From: Roseibium sp. TrichSKD4
Lineage (GTDB): Bacteria > Pseudomonadota > Alphaproteobacteria > Rhizobiales > Stappiaceae
Reading direction: 5' to 3'
DNA length: 64,000 nt
Assembly: GCF_000148725.1 (NCBI RefSeq)
Contig: NZ_GL476320.1
Location: 62,001-126,000 of the forward strand
The translations under genes were made by a program, and so were the position numbers. The notes under the pieces were generated by a model. The model was not told where the DNA came from and did no database searches. It worked only from the letters and a program-made list of their open reading frames with translations. How positions within the stretch are numbered: position 1 is the first letter of the stretch; the number at the start of each line of letters is the position of its first letter. Below, piece by piece: positions 8,458 to 16,960 of the stretch.

Positions 8458-9032
8458 ACAGCATCGTCCAAAAGCAGGCCGTCTCAACGGGTCTCCTCTC
8501 ATCCCCATGGCTGCGCTGGGGACTGGTTGCCCTTATTCAATTGGGCCTTATCGCTCTGCCATTGGTTGATCGTCTCCAGGTGCAAATGGAAGGGCAGGAG
8601 GTCACCCTGGAACTCGTGCCGATTGACCCGCGTGACCTGCTCCGTGGGGAGTACGTGATCCTCAATCTGGCAGTGGCAACCTTACCCAAAGACCTTCCGG
8701 GAAATGATGGCAGCCTGACATCCGGGGAGACTGTTTTTGTCTCACTGGAGGTGGGCAGCGATGACATTGCCCGGCCAACAGCGGTTCACCGATCGCGAGA
8801 AGACGCCGGCTCCCTTGCGCTAAAAGGGGAAATCGAGCCGACATGGAATGAAACGGTGCGCGTCAAATACGGCCTTAATGCCTTTTATCTGCCCGAAGGC
8901 GCGGGAAAAGAGATTGAGCAGCTGCCTCGTGAGCGGGTCAAACTGGTTATCTCTCTCCATGACGATGGCCGATCCATGCCACTTCGATTGCTGATTGACG
9001 GAAAACCGTTTGAATCCGATAGCAGCTTTTGA
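8454..9032 (+). CDS. GDYXXLXY-domain membrane-anchored protein
   Basis: The 192-residue protein has one N-terminal membrane anchor (about residues 20-40), then an extracytoplasmic beta-rich domain. RDLLRGEYVILNL matches the family motif in which GDYxxLxY gives the name, with Glu for Asp here. Towards the end it reads KYGLNAFYLPEGAGKEIE, a conserved family stretch. It overlaps the DUF2157 gene and is very likely its functional partner. No biochemical role is established. Confidence 0.8.
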   Translation: MNSIVQKQAVSTGLLSSPWLRWGLVALIQLGLIALPLVDRLQVQMEGQEVTLELVPIDPRDLLRGEYVILNLAVATLPKDLPGNDGSLTSGETVFVSLEVGSDDIARPTAVHRSREDAGSLALKGEIEPTWNETVRVKYGLNAFYLPEGAGKEIEQLPRERVKLVISLHDDGRSMPLRLLIDGKPFESDSSF

Positions 9033-9096
9033 TTTTTGTCCGGCGCGGGGGTAAGAGCGCTTCACGCCCTGTTTCCAGCTTGAAAGCAACTCCTCC

Positions 9097-10152
9097 ATGC
9101 CAACCGATCCGGTTTTGAAAACGCTGTTCCTGCCGCTCGAATCCGGACAGGTTGATCTGGATGAAGAAGCGAGGGTCTTGTTCTGCCGCGCCCGCGCCGG
9201 ACGGGAGCTCGCCTTGCTGGATGTTGCTGCGGTTACGTGCGAACAAAGCTTTGCGCCGGACCGGGATGCACTTCAAAAGGCAGGGCAGACCGTTGTTGCT
9301 GAAACAGATCAGACAGATTTCGATCTGGTGCTGTTGTTGCCCACCCGTCAGAGGCAGGAAGCGCGTGCTCAACTGGCTCGGGCTGCCTCCAAGGCAAAAC
9401 CTGGCGGTGTGGTGCTGGCCTGCGCACCCAATTCCGAAGGCGCAAAGACGCTGGAAACCGATCTCGCCAGCCTATTGGGTGGGGCGGAAAAGCTCTCCAA
9501 AAACAAGTGCCGTGTGGTCTGGCATGAGGTAAAGCCAGAGGCGGTGGATCAAAGTCTGTTGGCGGAATGGAGCCAGTTGGACGCGCCGCGCCCTATTCTG
9601 GATGGTTCGTGGCGCAGCCGTCCGGGTATTTTCGCCTGGGATCGCATTGATCCAGCCTCCCGCCTATTGATTGATCATCTGCCTGCCACCCTCTCTGGTC
9701 GCGGTGCGGATCTTGGGGCAGGGTTTGGTGTTCTCAGTCGCCATCTTCTGGAAAAGGCTCCGAAAGTCACGGCGCTTGATCTCTATGAGGCGGAAAAGCG
9801 CGCGCTTGATCTGGCGCAGGAGAATTTGGCGTCCGACCGCGACAAGGTCACATTGACCGGCATCTGGTCTGATGTGACCAAGGGCATCGAAGGACCTTAC
9901 GATTTCATCGTCATGAACCCGCCGTTTCACCAGACGGGCAAGGCGGACCGGACGGATGTGGGGCAGGGATTCATCAAGGCAGCCTTTGGCGGTCTGCGAT
10001 CCGGCGGCGTTCTTTATCTCGTTGCCAACCGCCACCTTCCTTATGAGCACACCTTGAACGAGCTGTTCGCCCGCACCGAAATGCTGGCTGATGAAGTTGG
10101 CTACAAGGTCATCCGCGCCATAAAGGGTAATGGGAAGGCCAAGGGAAAGTAA
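9097..10152 (+). CDS. rsmC: RsmC-type 16S rRNA (guanine-N2) methyltransferase
   Basis: The 351-residue protein has the two-lobed RsmC/RlmG layout. The N-terminal half is a degenerate methyltransferase-like domain. The C-terminal half is catalytic, with motif I GADLGAGFGVLSRHLL and the NPPF motif (FIVMNPPFHQTG) that binds the target guanine amino group. RsmC methylates G1207 of 16S rRNA in E. coli; assignment to exactly that site is inference from family resemblance. It is followed within 1 bp by a pseudouridine synthase gene, so two 16S modification enzymes appear to be co-expressed. Confidence 0.75.
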   Translation: MPTDPVLKTLFLPLESGQVDLDEEARVLFCRARAGRELALLDVAAVTCEQSFAPDRDALQKAGQTVVAETDQTDFDLVLLLPTRQRQEARAQLARAASKAKPGGVVLACAPNSEGAKTLETDLASLLGGAEKLSKNKCRVVWHEVKPEAVDQSLLAEWSQLDAPRPILDGSWRSRPGIFAWDRIDPASRLLIDHLPATLSGRGADLGAGFGVLSRHLLEKAPKVTALDLYEAEKRALDLAQENLASDRDKVTLTGIWSDVTKGIEGPYDFIVMNPPFHQTGKADRTDVGQGFIKAAFGGLRSGGVLYLVANRHLPYEHTLNELFARTEMLADEVGYKVIRAIKGNGKAKGK

Positions 10153-10153
10153 G

Positions 10154-10855
10154 ATGCGCCTCGTCAAACTGATCGCCAATTTGGGCTACGGTAGCCGCAA
10201 GGAAATTCAAACAGCCATCAAAAACGGCTGGGTGACCGACCGTGATGGCAACACGCTGAAAGCCACCAGTCAGACGCCGCACGAAGATATCCTGTTTGAC
10301 GACGAGCCGCTGGACCCCGCGCCGGGCATGGTGTTGGCGATGAACAAGCCGCTTGGCTACACCTGTTCCACCAATGATCAGGGCAAGTTGGTCTATGACT
10401 TGTTGCCGGACCGTTACAGGATGCGCAAACCGGTGCTGTCAACAATCGGCCGCCTCGACAAAGAAACCTCCGGCCTCCTGCTTTTCACAGATGATGGCAC
10501 TTTCCTGCACAAGGTCATTTCGCCAAAAGCCAATGTTGGTAAGGTTTATGAGGTCACGCTCGACCGCCCCATGAAGGGCAATGAGACCGCGCTGTTCGCC
10601 TCCGGCGAGATGATGCTGGAAAGCGAAGATAAGCCACTCAAACCAGCCATGTTGGAGGTTCTTGACGACACCCATGCCCGCGTCATCTTGCACGAAGGCC
10701 GCTACCATCAGGTCCGTCGCATGTTCGCCGCCACCGGCAACCACGTCACAAACCTCTCCCGCACCCAAATCGGTGGCCTGTCACTTGGTTGTCTCGAAGA
10801 TGGCCAATGGCGCATGTTGGATGAAGCAGACAAGGCAAGAATTTTTGAAGGCTAG
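10154..10855 (+). CDS. RsuA-family 16S rRNA pseudouridine synthase
   Basis: The 233-residue protein has an N-terminal S4-like RNA-binding segment (LVKLIANLGYGSRKEIQTAI), then the catalytic domain with GRLDKETSGLLLFT, where Asp is the nucleophile, and the RsuA/RluB/E/F-specific HEGRYHQVRRMFAA. RsuA makes pseudouridine 516 in 16S rRNA, the most likely activity. ATG 10154 follows AGGGAAAG and directly abuts the upstream stop; the longer ORF from 10130 would overlap the rsmC gene and is less likely. Confidence 0.85.
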   Translation: MRLVKLIANLGYGSRKEIQTAIKNGWVTDRDGNTLKATSQTPHEDILFDDEPLDPAPGMVLAMNKPLGYTCSTNDQGKLVYDLLPDRYRMRKPVLSTIGRLDKETSGLLLFTDDGTFLHKVISPKANVGKVYEVTLDRPMKGNETALFASGEMMLESEDKPLKPAMLEVLDDTHARVILHEGRYHQVRRMFAATGNHVTNLSRTQIGGLSLGCLEDGQWRMLDEADKARIFEG

Positions 10856-11567
10856 GCGGTCGCCGCAGAACGCCATCCCTGCGAAGGCAGGGATCTCACA
10901 TTGTCTCCGACCGTTGTATAGGCTCCTGCCTGCGCAGGAGCGGCAGCCTTGCCATGGATGTCATCCCCGACTTGATCGGGGATCCATTGAAACTCGAAAG
11001 TGCGGGAAGGGGCAGGGTGGGTGCTGCACCTTCGAAGTGCTTTCGGGACTATTTGTGCTCAGCTGGCGGGCATATTGGATCCCCGCTCGGAGGCGGGGAT
11101 GACCACCGAGGAGTGGGAGGTAGGAACAACCTACCCCTCGTCATTGCAGGGCTTGACCCTGCAACCCATCCCGAGATGGGGCAGTCCTCAGAACAAGTGG
11201 CGAGGGAACGGAATGGATGCCATGATCAAGTCATGGCATGACGAACTGAATACGCAGCAATACAGAACGCCATCCCTGCGAAGGCAGAGATCTCACATTG
11301 TCTCCGACGGCTCGATAGGCTCCTGCCTGCGCAGGAGCGGCAATCCGACACCGCTGTCATTGCAGGACTTGATCCTGCAATCCATTCCGCGATGGATCAG
11401 CCCTCAGAGCAAGTTGAGAGGAAACGGAATGGACCCCGCATCAAGTGCGGGATGATGACCGAGGGTGTGGATAGAGATGTATTCGATAAACCCGCCGCTA
11501 CGTTCCACGCAGCCCATATCAGAGAAGTTCAAACCGCTCGGGGTCATTTGGAACAGAGGGGCGCGCC
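10856..11567. repeat. Cluster of REP-like palindromic repeats
   Basis: This 712-bp intergenic block holds no credible gene but several families of palindromes. An 80-bp unit occurs twice (10866-10945 and 11263-11342), containing CTCCTGCCTGCGCAGGAG and CCCTGCGAAGGCAGGG-type inverted repeats. A 77-bp unit also occurs twice (11141-11217 and 11357-11433), containing TTGCAGG(G/A)CTTGA(C/T)CCTGCAA. Single GATCCCC/GGGGAT-type palindromes fill the rest. They resemble the REP/BIME-like intergenic elements of alphaproteobacteria. They lie between two convergent transcription units, so terminator or mRNA-stabiliser roles are possible. Confidence 0.8.
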
Positions 11568-13385
11568 TCACCCATTCATCTCTTCATTCAGCATTTCAAG
11601 CTCCAGCCATTGCTCTTCGAGAGCGCCCTTTTGTTCCGTTACGTCAGTTATTTGCGCGGAGAGCTTGGCAAACTTGTCAGGGTTCTTCGCGTAAAGGTTT
11701 GGGTCGTTCATCTCGGCCTGAAGCTTCTCAAGCTTTGCTTCAAGAGCCTCGATTTGATCGGGCAGGGTTTTGAGGAGGTGCTGCTGGGTGAAGCTGAGTT
11801 TGGATTTCTTTTGCTTGGGAGAAGAAGCGGCTTCTGATGGCGTTGATTTCGCCTTCTTGGGAGACGCTGCTTTCTCTGCTTTTCGGGCGGTGACGCCTTC
11901 GCCGCGCTGGGCCAGCATGTCTGAATAGCCGCCTGCATAATCCTGCCAGTCGCCATCGCCTTCAGAGACGATGACAGAGGTCGCCACGCGGTCGAGAAAG
12001 TCACGGTCGTGCGAGACGATCAGCGCTGTTCCCTGATAGTCGGCCAGAAGTTCCTGCAAGAGGTCCAGCGTTTCCAGATCGAGATCGTTGGTCGGCTCGT
12101 CGAGCACCATCAAGTTGGACGAGTTGGCAAGCGCACGGGCAAGCATGACCCGCGCCCGCTCGCCGCCGGACAATACGCCAACAGGCGTACGGGCTTGCTC
12201 CGGTGAAAATAGAAAATCCTTCATATAGCCGATGACGTGCTTGGTTTCGTCGCCGATGACCACCGTATCGCCGCGCCCGCCGGTCAAAACAGAGGAAAGC
12301 GTGTCGTTCGGGTCAAGCCGTTCGCGCTTTTGGTCCAGCGTCACCATTTCCAGATTGGTGCCAAGTCGAACAGAGCCACTGTCTGGCTCGAGCTCACCGG
12401 TCAGCATTTTCAAGAGCGTGGTTTTGCCTGCACCGTTCGCGCCGACCAGCCCGATACGATCCCCGCGCTGAATGCGGGTGGAGAAGTCCTTGACGATGGC
12501 GCGCTCGCCGAAGCTCTTGGCAATGGTCTTGGCTTCGATCACCAGCTTGCCGGAGGCTTCCGCCTCTGTCGCCTTTAAGGTGGCCGTGCCTTGCGGGCCG
12601 CGGTGCTCCTTCTTTTGCTTGCGCAGGTCTGCCAGCTCGCGCACACGGCGCATGTTGCGCTTGCGCCGGGCAGTGACCCCATAGGTCATCCAGTGCTCTT
12701 CGCGCTTAATCTTTTGCGCAAGCTTTTGCTGGTCAATTTCTTCCTGCTCAAACACCTCATCCCGCCAGGCTTCAAAATGACCAAACCCCTTGTCGAGGCG
12801 GCGCGATTCTCCGCGATCGATCCAAACTGTGGCGCGAGAAAGGTTTTCCAGAAACCGCCGGTCGTGCGAAATCAGGACGATGGCGGACTTCAAGCTCTTG
12901 AGTTCTGTTTCCAGCCATTCAATTGCAGGCAGATCAAGGTGGTTGGTGGGCTCGTCCAGCAGCAGGATATCCGGTTCGGGAGCCAATGTGCGGGCAAGCG
13001 CCGCTCGTCGTGCTTCGCCACCTGAAAGGGCCTTTGGGTCTTCCGTGCCGGAGAGGCCAAGAACATCCAGCAGATATTGCCCGCGATAGGGATCATCGCC
13101 TGCTGTGAGGCCCTCGTTCACATAATCGAGCGTCATGGCATAGGCTGAAAGGTCCGGCTCCTGCGGCAGATAGCGCAAGGTGCGGCCCGGCTGAAAGAAC
13201 CGCTCGCCGCTATCAGCTTCCACCATGCCGGCAGCTATCTTCAAAAGCGTCGATTTCCCGGACCCGTTTCGTCCCACCAGACACAGACGTTCGCCCTCTG
13301 AGACTGCCAGTTCCGCTCCTGTGAGGAGTGGGGTGCCGCCAAAAGTCAGTTTGATATCGCGCAGGTGCAGAAGAGGTGGAGCCAT
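11568..13385 (-). CDS. uup: ABC-F family ATPase, Uup type
   Basis: About 605 residues with two ABC domains in one chain and no membrane segment. Walker A sequences are GRNGSGKST (domain 1) and GANGAGKTT (domain 2), with signatures LSGGEARRAALAR and LSGGERARVMLAR, each followed by a DEPTN(H/D)LDL Walker B. A charged linker separates the domains and a Lys-rich tail ends in a coiled coil (about the last 70 residues), the DNA/ribosome-binding extension typical of Uup. ABC-F proteins act on ribosomes; Uup is linked to transposon excision and ribosome quality. The ORF reaches TTG 13400, but ATG 13385 precedes the first conserved strand. Confidence 0.85.
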   Translation of the reverse strand: MAPPLLHLRDIKLTFGGTPLLTGAELAVSEGERLCLVGRNGSGKSTLLKIAAGMVEADSGERFFQPGRTLRYLPQEPDLSAYAMTLDYVNEGLTAGDDPYRGQYLLDVLGLSGTEDPKALSGGEARRAALARTLAPEPDILLLDEPTNHLDLPAIEWLETELKSLKSAIVLISHDRRFLENLSRATVWIDRGESRRLDKGFGHFEAWRDEVFEQEEIDQQKLAQKIKREEHWMTYGVTARRKRNMRRVRELADLRKQKKEHRGPQGTATLKATEAEASGKLVIEAKTIAKSFGERAIVKDFSTRIQRGDRIGLVGANGAGKTTLLKMLTGELEPDSGSVRLGTNLEMVTLDQKRERLDPNDTLSSVLTGGRGDTVVIGDETKHVIGYMKDFLFSPEQARTPVGVLSGGERARVMLARALANSSNLMVLDEPTNDLDLETLDLLQELLADYQGTALIVSHDRDFLDRVATSVIVSEGDGDWQDYAGGYSDMLAQRGEGVTARKAEKAASPKKAKSTPSEAASSPKQKKSKLSFTQQHLLKTLPDQIEALEAKLEKLQAEMNDPNLYAKNPDKFAKLSAQITDVTEQKGALEEQWLELEMLNEEMNG

Positions 13386-13566
13386 GAAAATGTCAGTCAA
13401 TTCCGATGTTCGAGCTTGAGGGCGTCAGGAAAACGATTGGCAGATCAATTGCAAGGAAATTTATTTGTCCCCACCCGCGACGGCTGCGAATTTTCACGCT
13501 ACACTTAACCTCGGCGGGACTAGGGCGCAGGTGCGCCCATCATGACAAGAGAACAAGGGGATCGGT

Positions 13567-14040
13567 ATGCCCCGGCTTTTCTGCACGAAACCGCTTATTC
13601 GTTGTTCAACTGGTTGCACCCGGCTTGTGGCTGTGCTGGCCATGTGTGCCGCTTTTCTGACCGCAGTGGGGTCACCCCGCGCCGTGGCGCAGGATTTGGT
13701 CATTGGCGGCGGGGTCTATGTCGGCTCCGGTTTTGGTTACGGCTATCATGGCCGCCGTTCGTCTGCGTCGATCTATATCGGTCGGTCCTATTACCGGCCG
13801 CGCTCTTATCGGCCCTATTACCAGCGCCGGATTTATAGATCGCATCCTCGGGCCTACTATCCGCGTCCACTTGCGCCACGCCGTGTTTATCGCGCACCGA
13901 GCCGAATTCCATTGGCCAAGAACGGGCTGGTTCCGTTTACGCCGCAGTGGATTGCGTATTGTGCTCGGAAGTTCAAATCATTCGATGCCCGAAGCGGCAC
14001 CTACCTCGCTTATAGCGGCAAGCGTCGATACTGCCGCTAG
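13567..14040 (+). CDS. BA14K family protein
   Basis: The 157-residue protein starts with a signal-like hydrophobic stretch (about residues 20-42). A Tyr/Arg-rich low-complexity middle (GYGYHGRR, then RPYYQRR-type repeats) is followed by the C-terminal BA14K motif, FTPQWIAYCARKFKSFD then SGTYLAYSGKRRYC, with two Cys that probably form a disulfide. BA14K proteins are immunoreactive, lectin-like envelope proteins known from Brucella and other Hyphomicrobiales. It stands alone between the ABC-F gene and the peptide transporter operon. Confidence 0.85.
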   Translation: MPRLFCTKPLIRCSTGCTRLVAVLAMCAAFLTAVGSPRAVAQDLVIGGGVYVGSGFGYGYHGRRSSASIYIGRSYYRPRSYRPYYQRRIYRSHPRAYYPRPLAPRRVYRAPSRIPLAKNGLVPFTPQWIAYCARKFKSFDARSGTYLAYSGKRRYCR

Positions 14041-14260
14041 GTCGATAAACCGGAAATTGATCTGCTTGCAATCATGAGGTGAATGTGGGTTGCTTTCACT
14101 GATGAAATAAATGGATCAGAATTCCTGATTTTAATTCTTGAGGAAAAATATTTCCGATTCCAGATGGTGCCGTAACGGTATCATTATCAGAACCTGCATA
14201 AATTGAAACAAAAGCTTAACTCTCTGCTTGATTGCGCTGGAAGGCCGTGGAATCTTGCAC

Positions 14261-14280
14261 GCCTATCTTTTCTGATAGGC
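14261..14280. promoter_or_regulatory. Inverted repeat in the leader of the peptide transporter operon
   Basis: GCCTATC and GATAGGC form a perfect 7-bp inverted repeat around a 6-nt spacer, 24 bp before the binding-protein start codon. It could be a leader hairpin or an operator for the nearby GntR regulator; position alone cannot decide. Confidence 0.4.
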
Positions 14281-14303
14281 AAACAACAAAGAGGGGAGAC
14301 ATT

Positions 14304-15890
14304 ATGATTAAGTCTCTGCGCACAACTGCGCTTGCAGCGGCCCTTATGGCTGCGACATCACTCACCGCGATGGCGGAAGTCGTTATTCACCGGGGGAACT
14401 CTGGCGATCCTGAAACTCTGGATCAGCATAAGACGTCAACTGTCACAGAGGGCAACATCCTCCGCGACCTTTATGAGGGCCTTGTAAGCTACAGCTCTGC
14501 TGGAACGATTATTCCAGGTGTTGCCGAAAGCTGGACCGCTTCTGAAGACGGAACCGTTTACACCTTCAACCTTCGCGACAATGCAAAGTGGTCCAACGGC
14601 GACCCGGTTGTTGCTGGCGATTTTGTTTATTCCCTGCAGCGTATCATGACGCCAGAAACGGGCGCCAAATACGCGAACATTCTTTATCCGATCAAAAACG
14701 CAGAAGCTGTCAACAAGGGCAATGCCAAGCCGGAAGACCTGGGTGTAAAGGCTGTTGACGAAAAGATTTTGGAAATCACACTCGAAGCTGCGACACCGTT
14801 CTTCGTTGACCTTTTGGCCCACCAAACCGGTCTGCCTGTTCATCCGGCATCGGTTGAGGCTCATGGCACAGATTTCGTGAAGCCAGAAAACATCGTGACC
14901 AATGGTGCCTACACTCTAGTTGAGTTCGTACCGAACGCGCATGTGAAGGCGACCAAGAACCCGCATTTCCATGATGCCGACAACGTTCAGATCGACACTG
15001 TCTTCTTCTACCCGACAGAAGACCGTGGTGCAGCTCTACGCCGTTTCCAGGCAGGCGAACTTCACACCAACAACGATGCTCCGGTTGAGCAGGTTGCCTT
15101 CATGAAGGAAAACCTGGGCAATCAGTTCCGTGTTGCCCCATATCTGGGCACATACTATTACGCGCTGAACCACGAAGATGAAGCCCTGAGCAATCCGGAC
15201 GTCCGTCAGGCATTGTCCATGTCCATCGACCGTGAGTTCCTGGCTGAAGACATCTGGGGCGACACGATGGTTGCCGGATACTCCTTCGTTCCGCCAGGAA
15301 TTGGTAACTACGGTGAGCCAGCATTTGCGTCCTACAAGGACATGGACCAGATCGACCGCGAAGACAAAGCGCTCGAGCTTCTGGAAAAGGCTGGTTACGG
15401 TCCTGACAACCCGATCAAGCTGACGCTGAACTACAACACCTCTGAAAACCACAAGAACACTGCAGTTGCGATTGCAGACATGTGGAAGCCGCTCGGTGTT
15501 GAAGTCTCCATGGTCAACACAGACCTGAAAACGCACTATGCCATGCTTCGTGACCGTCAGGACTTTGACGTAGCGCGCGCTGGCTGGATTGGCGACTATT
15601 CCGATCCGCAAAACTTCCTGTTCATGGTTGAAAGCGACAACACGGGCTTCAACTACGCACGTTACGAAAACCCGGAATATGATGCTTTGATGGATGAAGC
15701 AGCAAAAACCGGTGATCTGGAAAAACGTGCAGCCATCCTGAAACAGGCTGAAGAGCTGTTCATGCGCGACCTGCCGTTCATCCCGCTGATGTACTACGGT
15801 TCCATGAACCTCGTATCCAACAAGGTCGCTGGTTACGAAGATAACCTGCAGGATATTCACCCGACCCGTTGGATGAGCATCTCCGAGTAA
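14304..15890 (+). CDS. Peptide ABC transporter, periplasmic binding protein (OppA-like)
   Basis: The 528-residue protein has a Sec signal peptide (cleavage probably after AMAE-proximal Ala, about residue 24). It is a cluster C solute-binding protein (SBP_bac_5), with RGNSGDPETLDQHKTST at the start, AESWTASEDGTVYTFNLRDNAKWSNG, and the C-terminal LPFIPLMYY typical of OppA/MppA. It captures oligopeptides in the periplasm for the permease encoded downstream. ATG 14304 has GAGGGGAG in front; the ORF extension to 14232 is not needed. Murein peptide or general oligopeptide specificity cannot be separated by reading. Confidence 0.88.
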   Translation: MIKSLRTTALAAALMAATSLTAMAEVVIHRGNSGDPETLDQHKTSTVTEGNILRDLYEGLVSYSSAGTIIPGVAESWTASEDGTVYTFNLRDNAKWSNGDPVVAGDFVYSLQRIMTPETGAKYANILYPIKNAEAVNKGNAKPEDLGVKAVDEKILEITLEAATPFFVDLLAHQTGLPVHPASVEAHGTDFVKPENIVTNGAYTLVEFVPNAHVKATKNPHFHDADNVQIDTVFFYPTEDRGAALRRFQAGELHTNNDAPVEQVAFMKENLGNQFRVAPYLGTYYYALNHEDEALSNPDVRQALSMSIDREFLAEDIWGDTMVAGYSFVPPGIGNYGEPAFASYKDMDQIDREDKALELLEKAGYGPDNPIKLTLNYNTSENHKNTAVAIADMWKPLGVEVSMVNTDLKTHYAMLRDRQDFDVARAGWIGDYSDPQNFLFMVESDNTGFNYARYENPEYDALMDEAAKTGDLEKRAAILKQAEELFMRDLPFIPLMYYGSMNLVSNKVAGYEDNLQDIHPTRWMSISE

Positions 15891-15909
15891 AAACTCCAAC
15901 CACGAGTGC

Positions 15910-15937
15910 TGCAGCGCATGGGGTCCCATGCGCTGCA
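15910..15937 (+). promoter_or_regulatory. Intercistronic hairpin after the binding-protein gene
   Basis: A perfect 12-bp stem (TGCAGCGCATGG/CCATGCGCTGCA) with a GGTC loop starts 20 bp after the binding-protein stop and lacks a T tract. In ABC transporter operons such hairpins protect the upstream mRNA from 3' exonucleases, giving excess binding protein. A second perfect palindrome, TCGGCCAATTGGCCGA (15964-15979), lies between it and the permease gene. Confidence 0.7.
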
Positions 15938-16025
15938 CGTGCTTGCAAGGTGGCAATAAAACATCGGCCAATTGGCCGAGTGATGACGCACAAGACCACC
16001 GTTAAACCAAATAGGGGCTGTTCCC

Positions 16026-16949
16026 ATGACCCGCTACGTGCTCGGTCGATTGTTTGCTGCAATCCCGACCATCTTTTTGATTGTCACGATCTCCTTTTTC
16101 CTCATCCGCATTGCTCCGGGTGGTCCGTTCGATCTGGAACGTCCTCTGGAAGCGAAAGTGATGGAGAACCTCAACAAGATTTATCACCTCGATAAGTCGT
16201 TGTGGGAGCAATACCTTTTGTACCTCTCCAGCATTGCGCAGCTGGATTTTGGTCCGAGCTTTTACTTTCGTGATTTTTCCATCAACGAGCTGTTTGCCCG
16301 CAGTCTACCGATTTCCATACAGTTGGGTCTGAGTGCGCTGGCGCTGGCTCTGGTTGTTGGCGGCGCGCTTGGTGTGGCGGCTGCTCTGCGTCAAAACAAG
16401 CCTGCTGATTATTCCATCATGGCAGCGGCGACCCTCGGCGTGACCATCCCGAACTTCGTGATCGCCCCCATTCTGACCCTGCTTTTGGGCGTTTGGCTCG
16501 GATGGCTACCGGTCGGTGGTTGGGGCGATGGTGCCTTCTTGAACAAGATCTTGCCGGTAGTCACTTTGGCCCTGCCGCAAGTCGCTGTTGTAGCTCGCCT
16601 GACCCGTGGGTCCATGATTGAGGCCTTGCGGTCCAACCATGTGCGCACCGCGCGCGCTTACGGCCTCACCAGTTATTTGGTAGTTGTCGTTCATGCCCTG
16701 CGCGGGGCTATCCTGCCGGTTGTTTCCTACCTTGGACCGGCAGCTGCGGCGCTTTTGACCGGCTCGGTGGTCATCGAGACCATTTTCGGCATTCCAGGCA
16801 TTGGCCGCTATTTTGTGCAAGGCGCACTTAACCGCGACTACACCCTCGTTATGGGTACAGTCGTCGTCGTTGCCTGTTTCGTCATCATCTTCAACCTGGT
16901 CGTGGATCTGCTTTATGCGCTGCTTGATCCGCGCGTGCGCTACGACTGA
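16026..16949 (+). CDS. Peptide ABC transporter permease (OppB-like)
   Basis: The 307-residue inner-membrane protein begins MTRYVLGRLFAAIPTIFLIV, the typical first transmembrane helix of OppB/DppB. The EAA-like ATPase-contact loop appears as VRTARAYGLTSYLVVVVHALRGAILPV, followed by FGIPGIGRYFVQGALNRDY, a segment diagnostic of the family. AGGGG precedes the ATG by about 8 nt. It pairs with the OppC-like permease 11 bp downstream to form the membrane channel. Confidence 0.9.
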   Translation: MTRYVLGRLFAAIPTIFLIVTISFFLIRIAPGGPFDLERPLEAKVMENLNKIYHLDKSLWEQYLLYLSSIAQLDFGPSFYFRDFSINELFARSLPISIQLGLSALALALVVGGALGVAAALRQNKPADYSIMAAATLGVTIPNFVIAPILTLLLGVWLGWLPVGGWGDGAFLNKILPVVTLALPQVAVVARLTRGSMIEALRSNHVRTARAYGLTSYLVVVVHALRGAILPVVSYLGPAAAALLTGSVVIETIFGIPGIGRYFVQGALNRDYTLVMGTVVVVACFVIIFNLVVDLLYALLDPRVRYD

Positions 16950-16960
16950 GGGATCAAAAC

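Noticed and set aside
10856-11567. Repeat block as a CRISPR array
   Set aside because: Units are palindromic, of unequal kinds and without regular unique spacers; no cas genes occur.
15036-15971. 311-codon ORF antisense to the peptide-binding protein gene
   Set aside because: Shadow ORF produced by codon bias; no ribosome site, domain or start context, and the sense frame is a clear family member.
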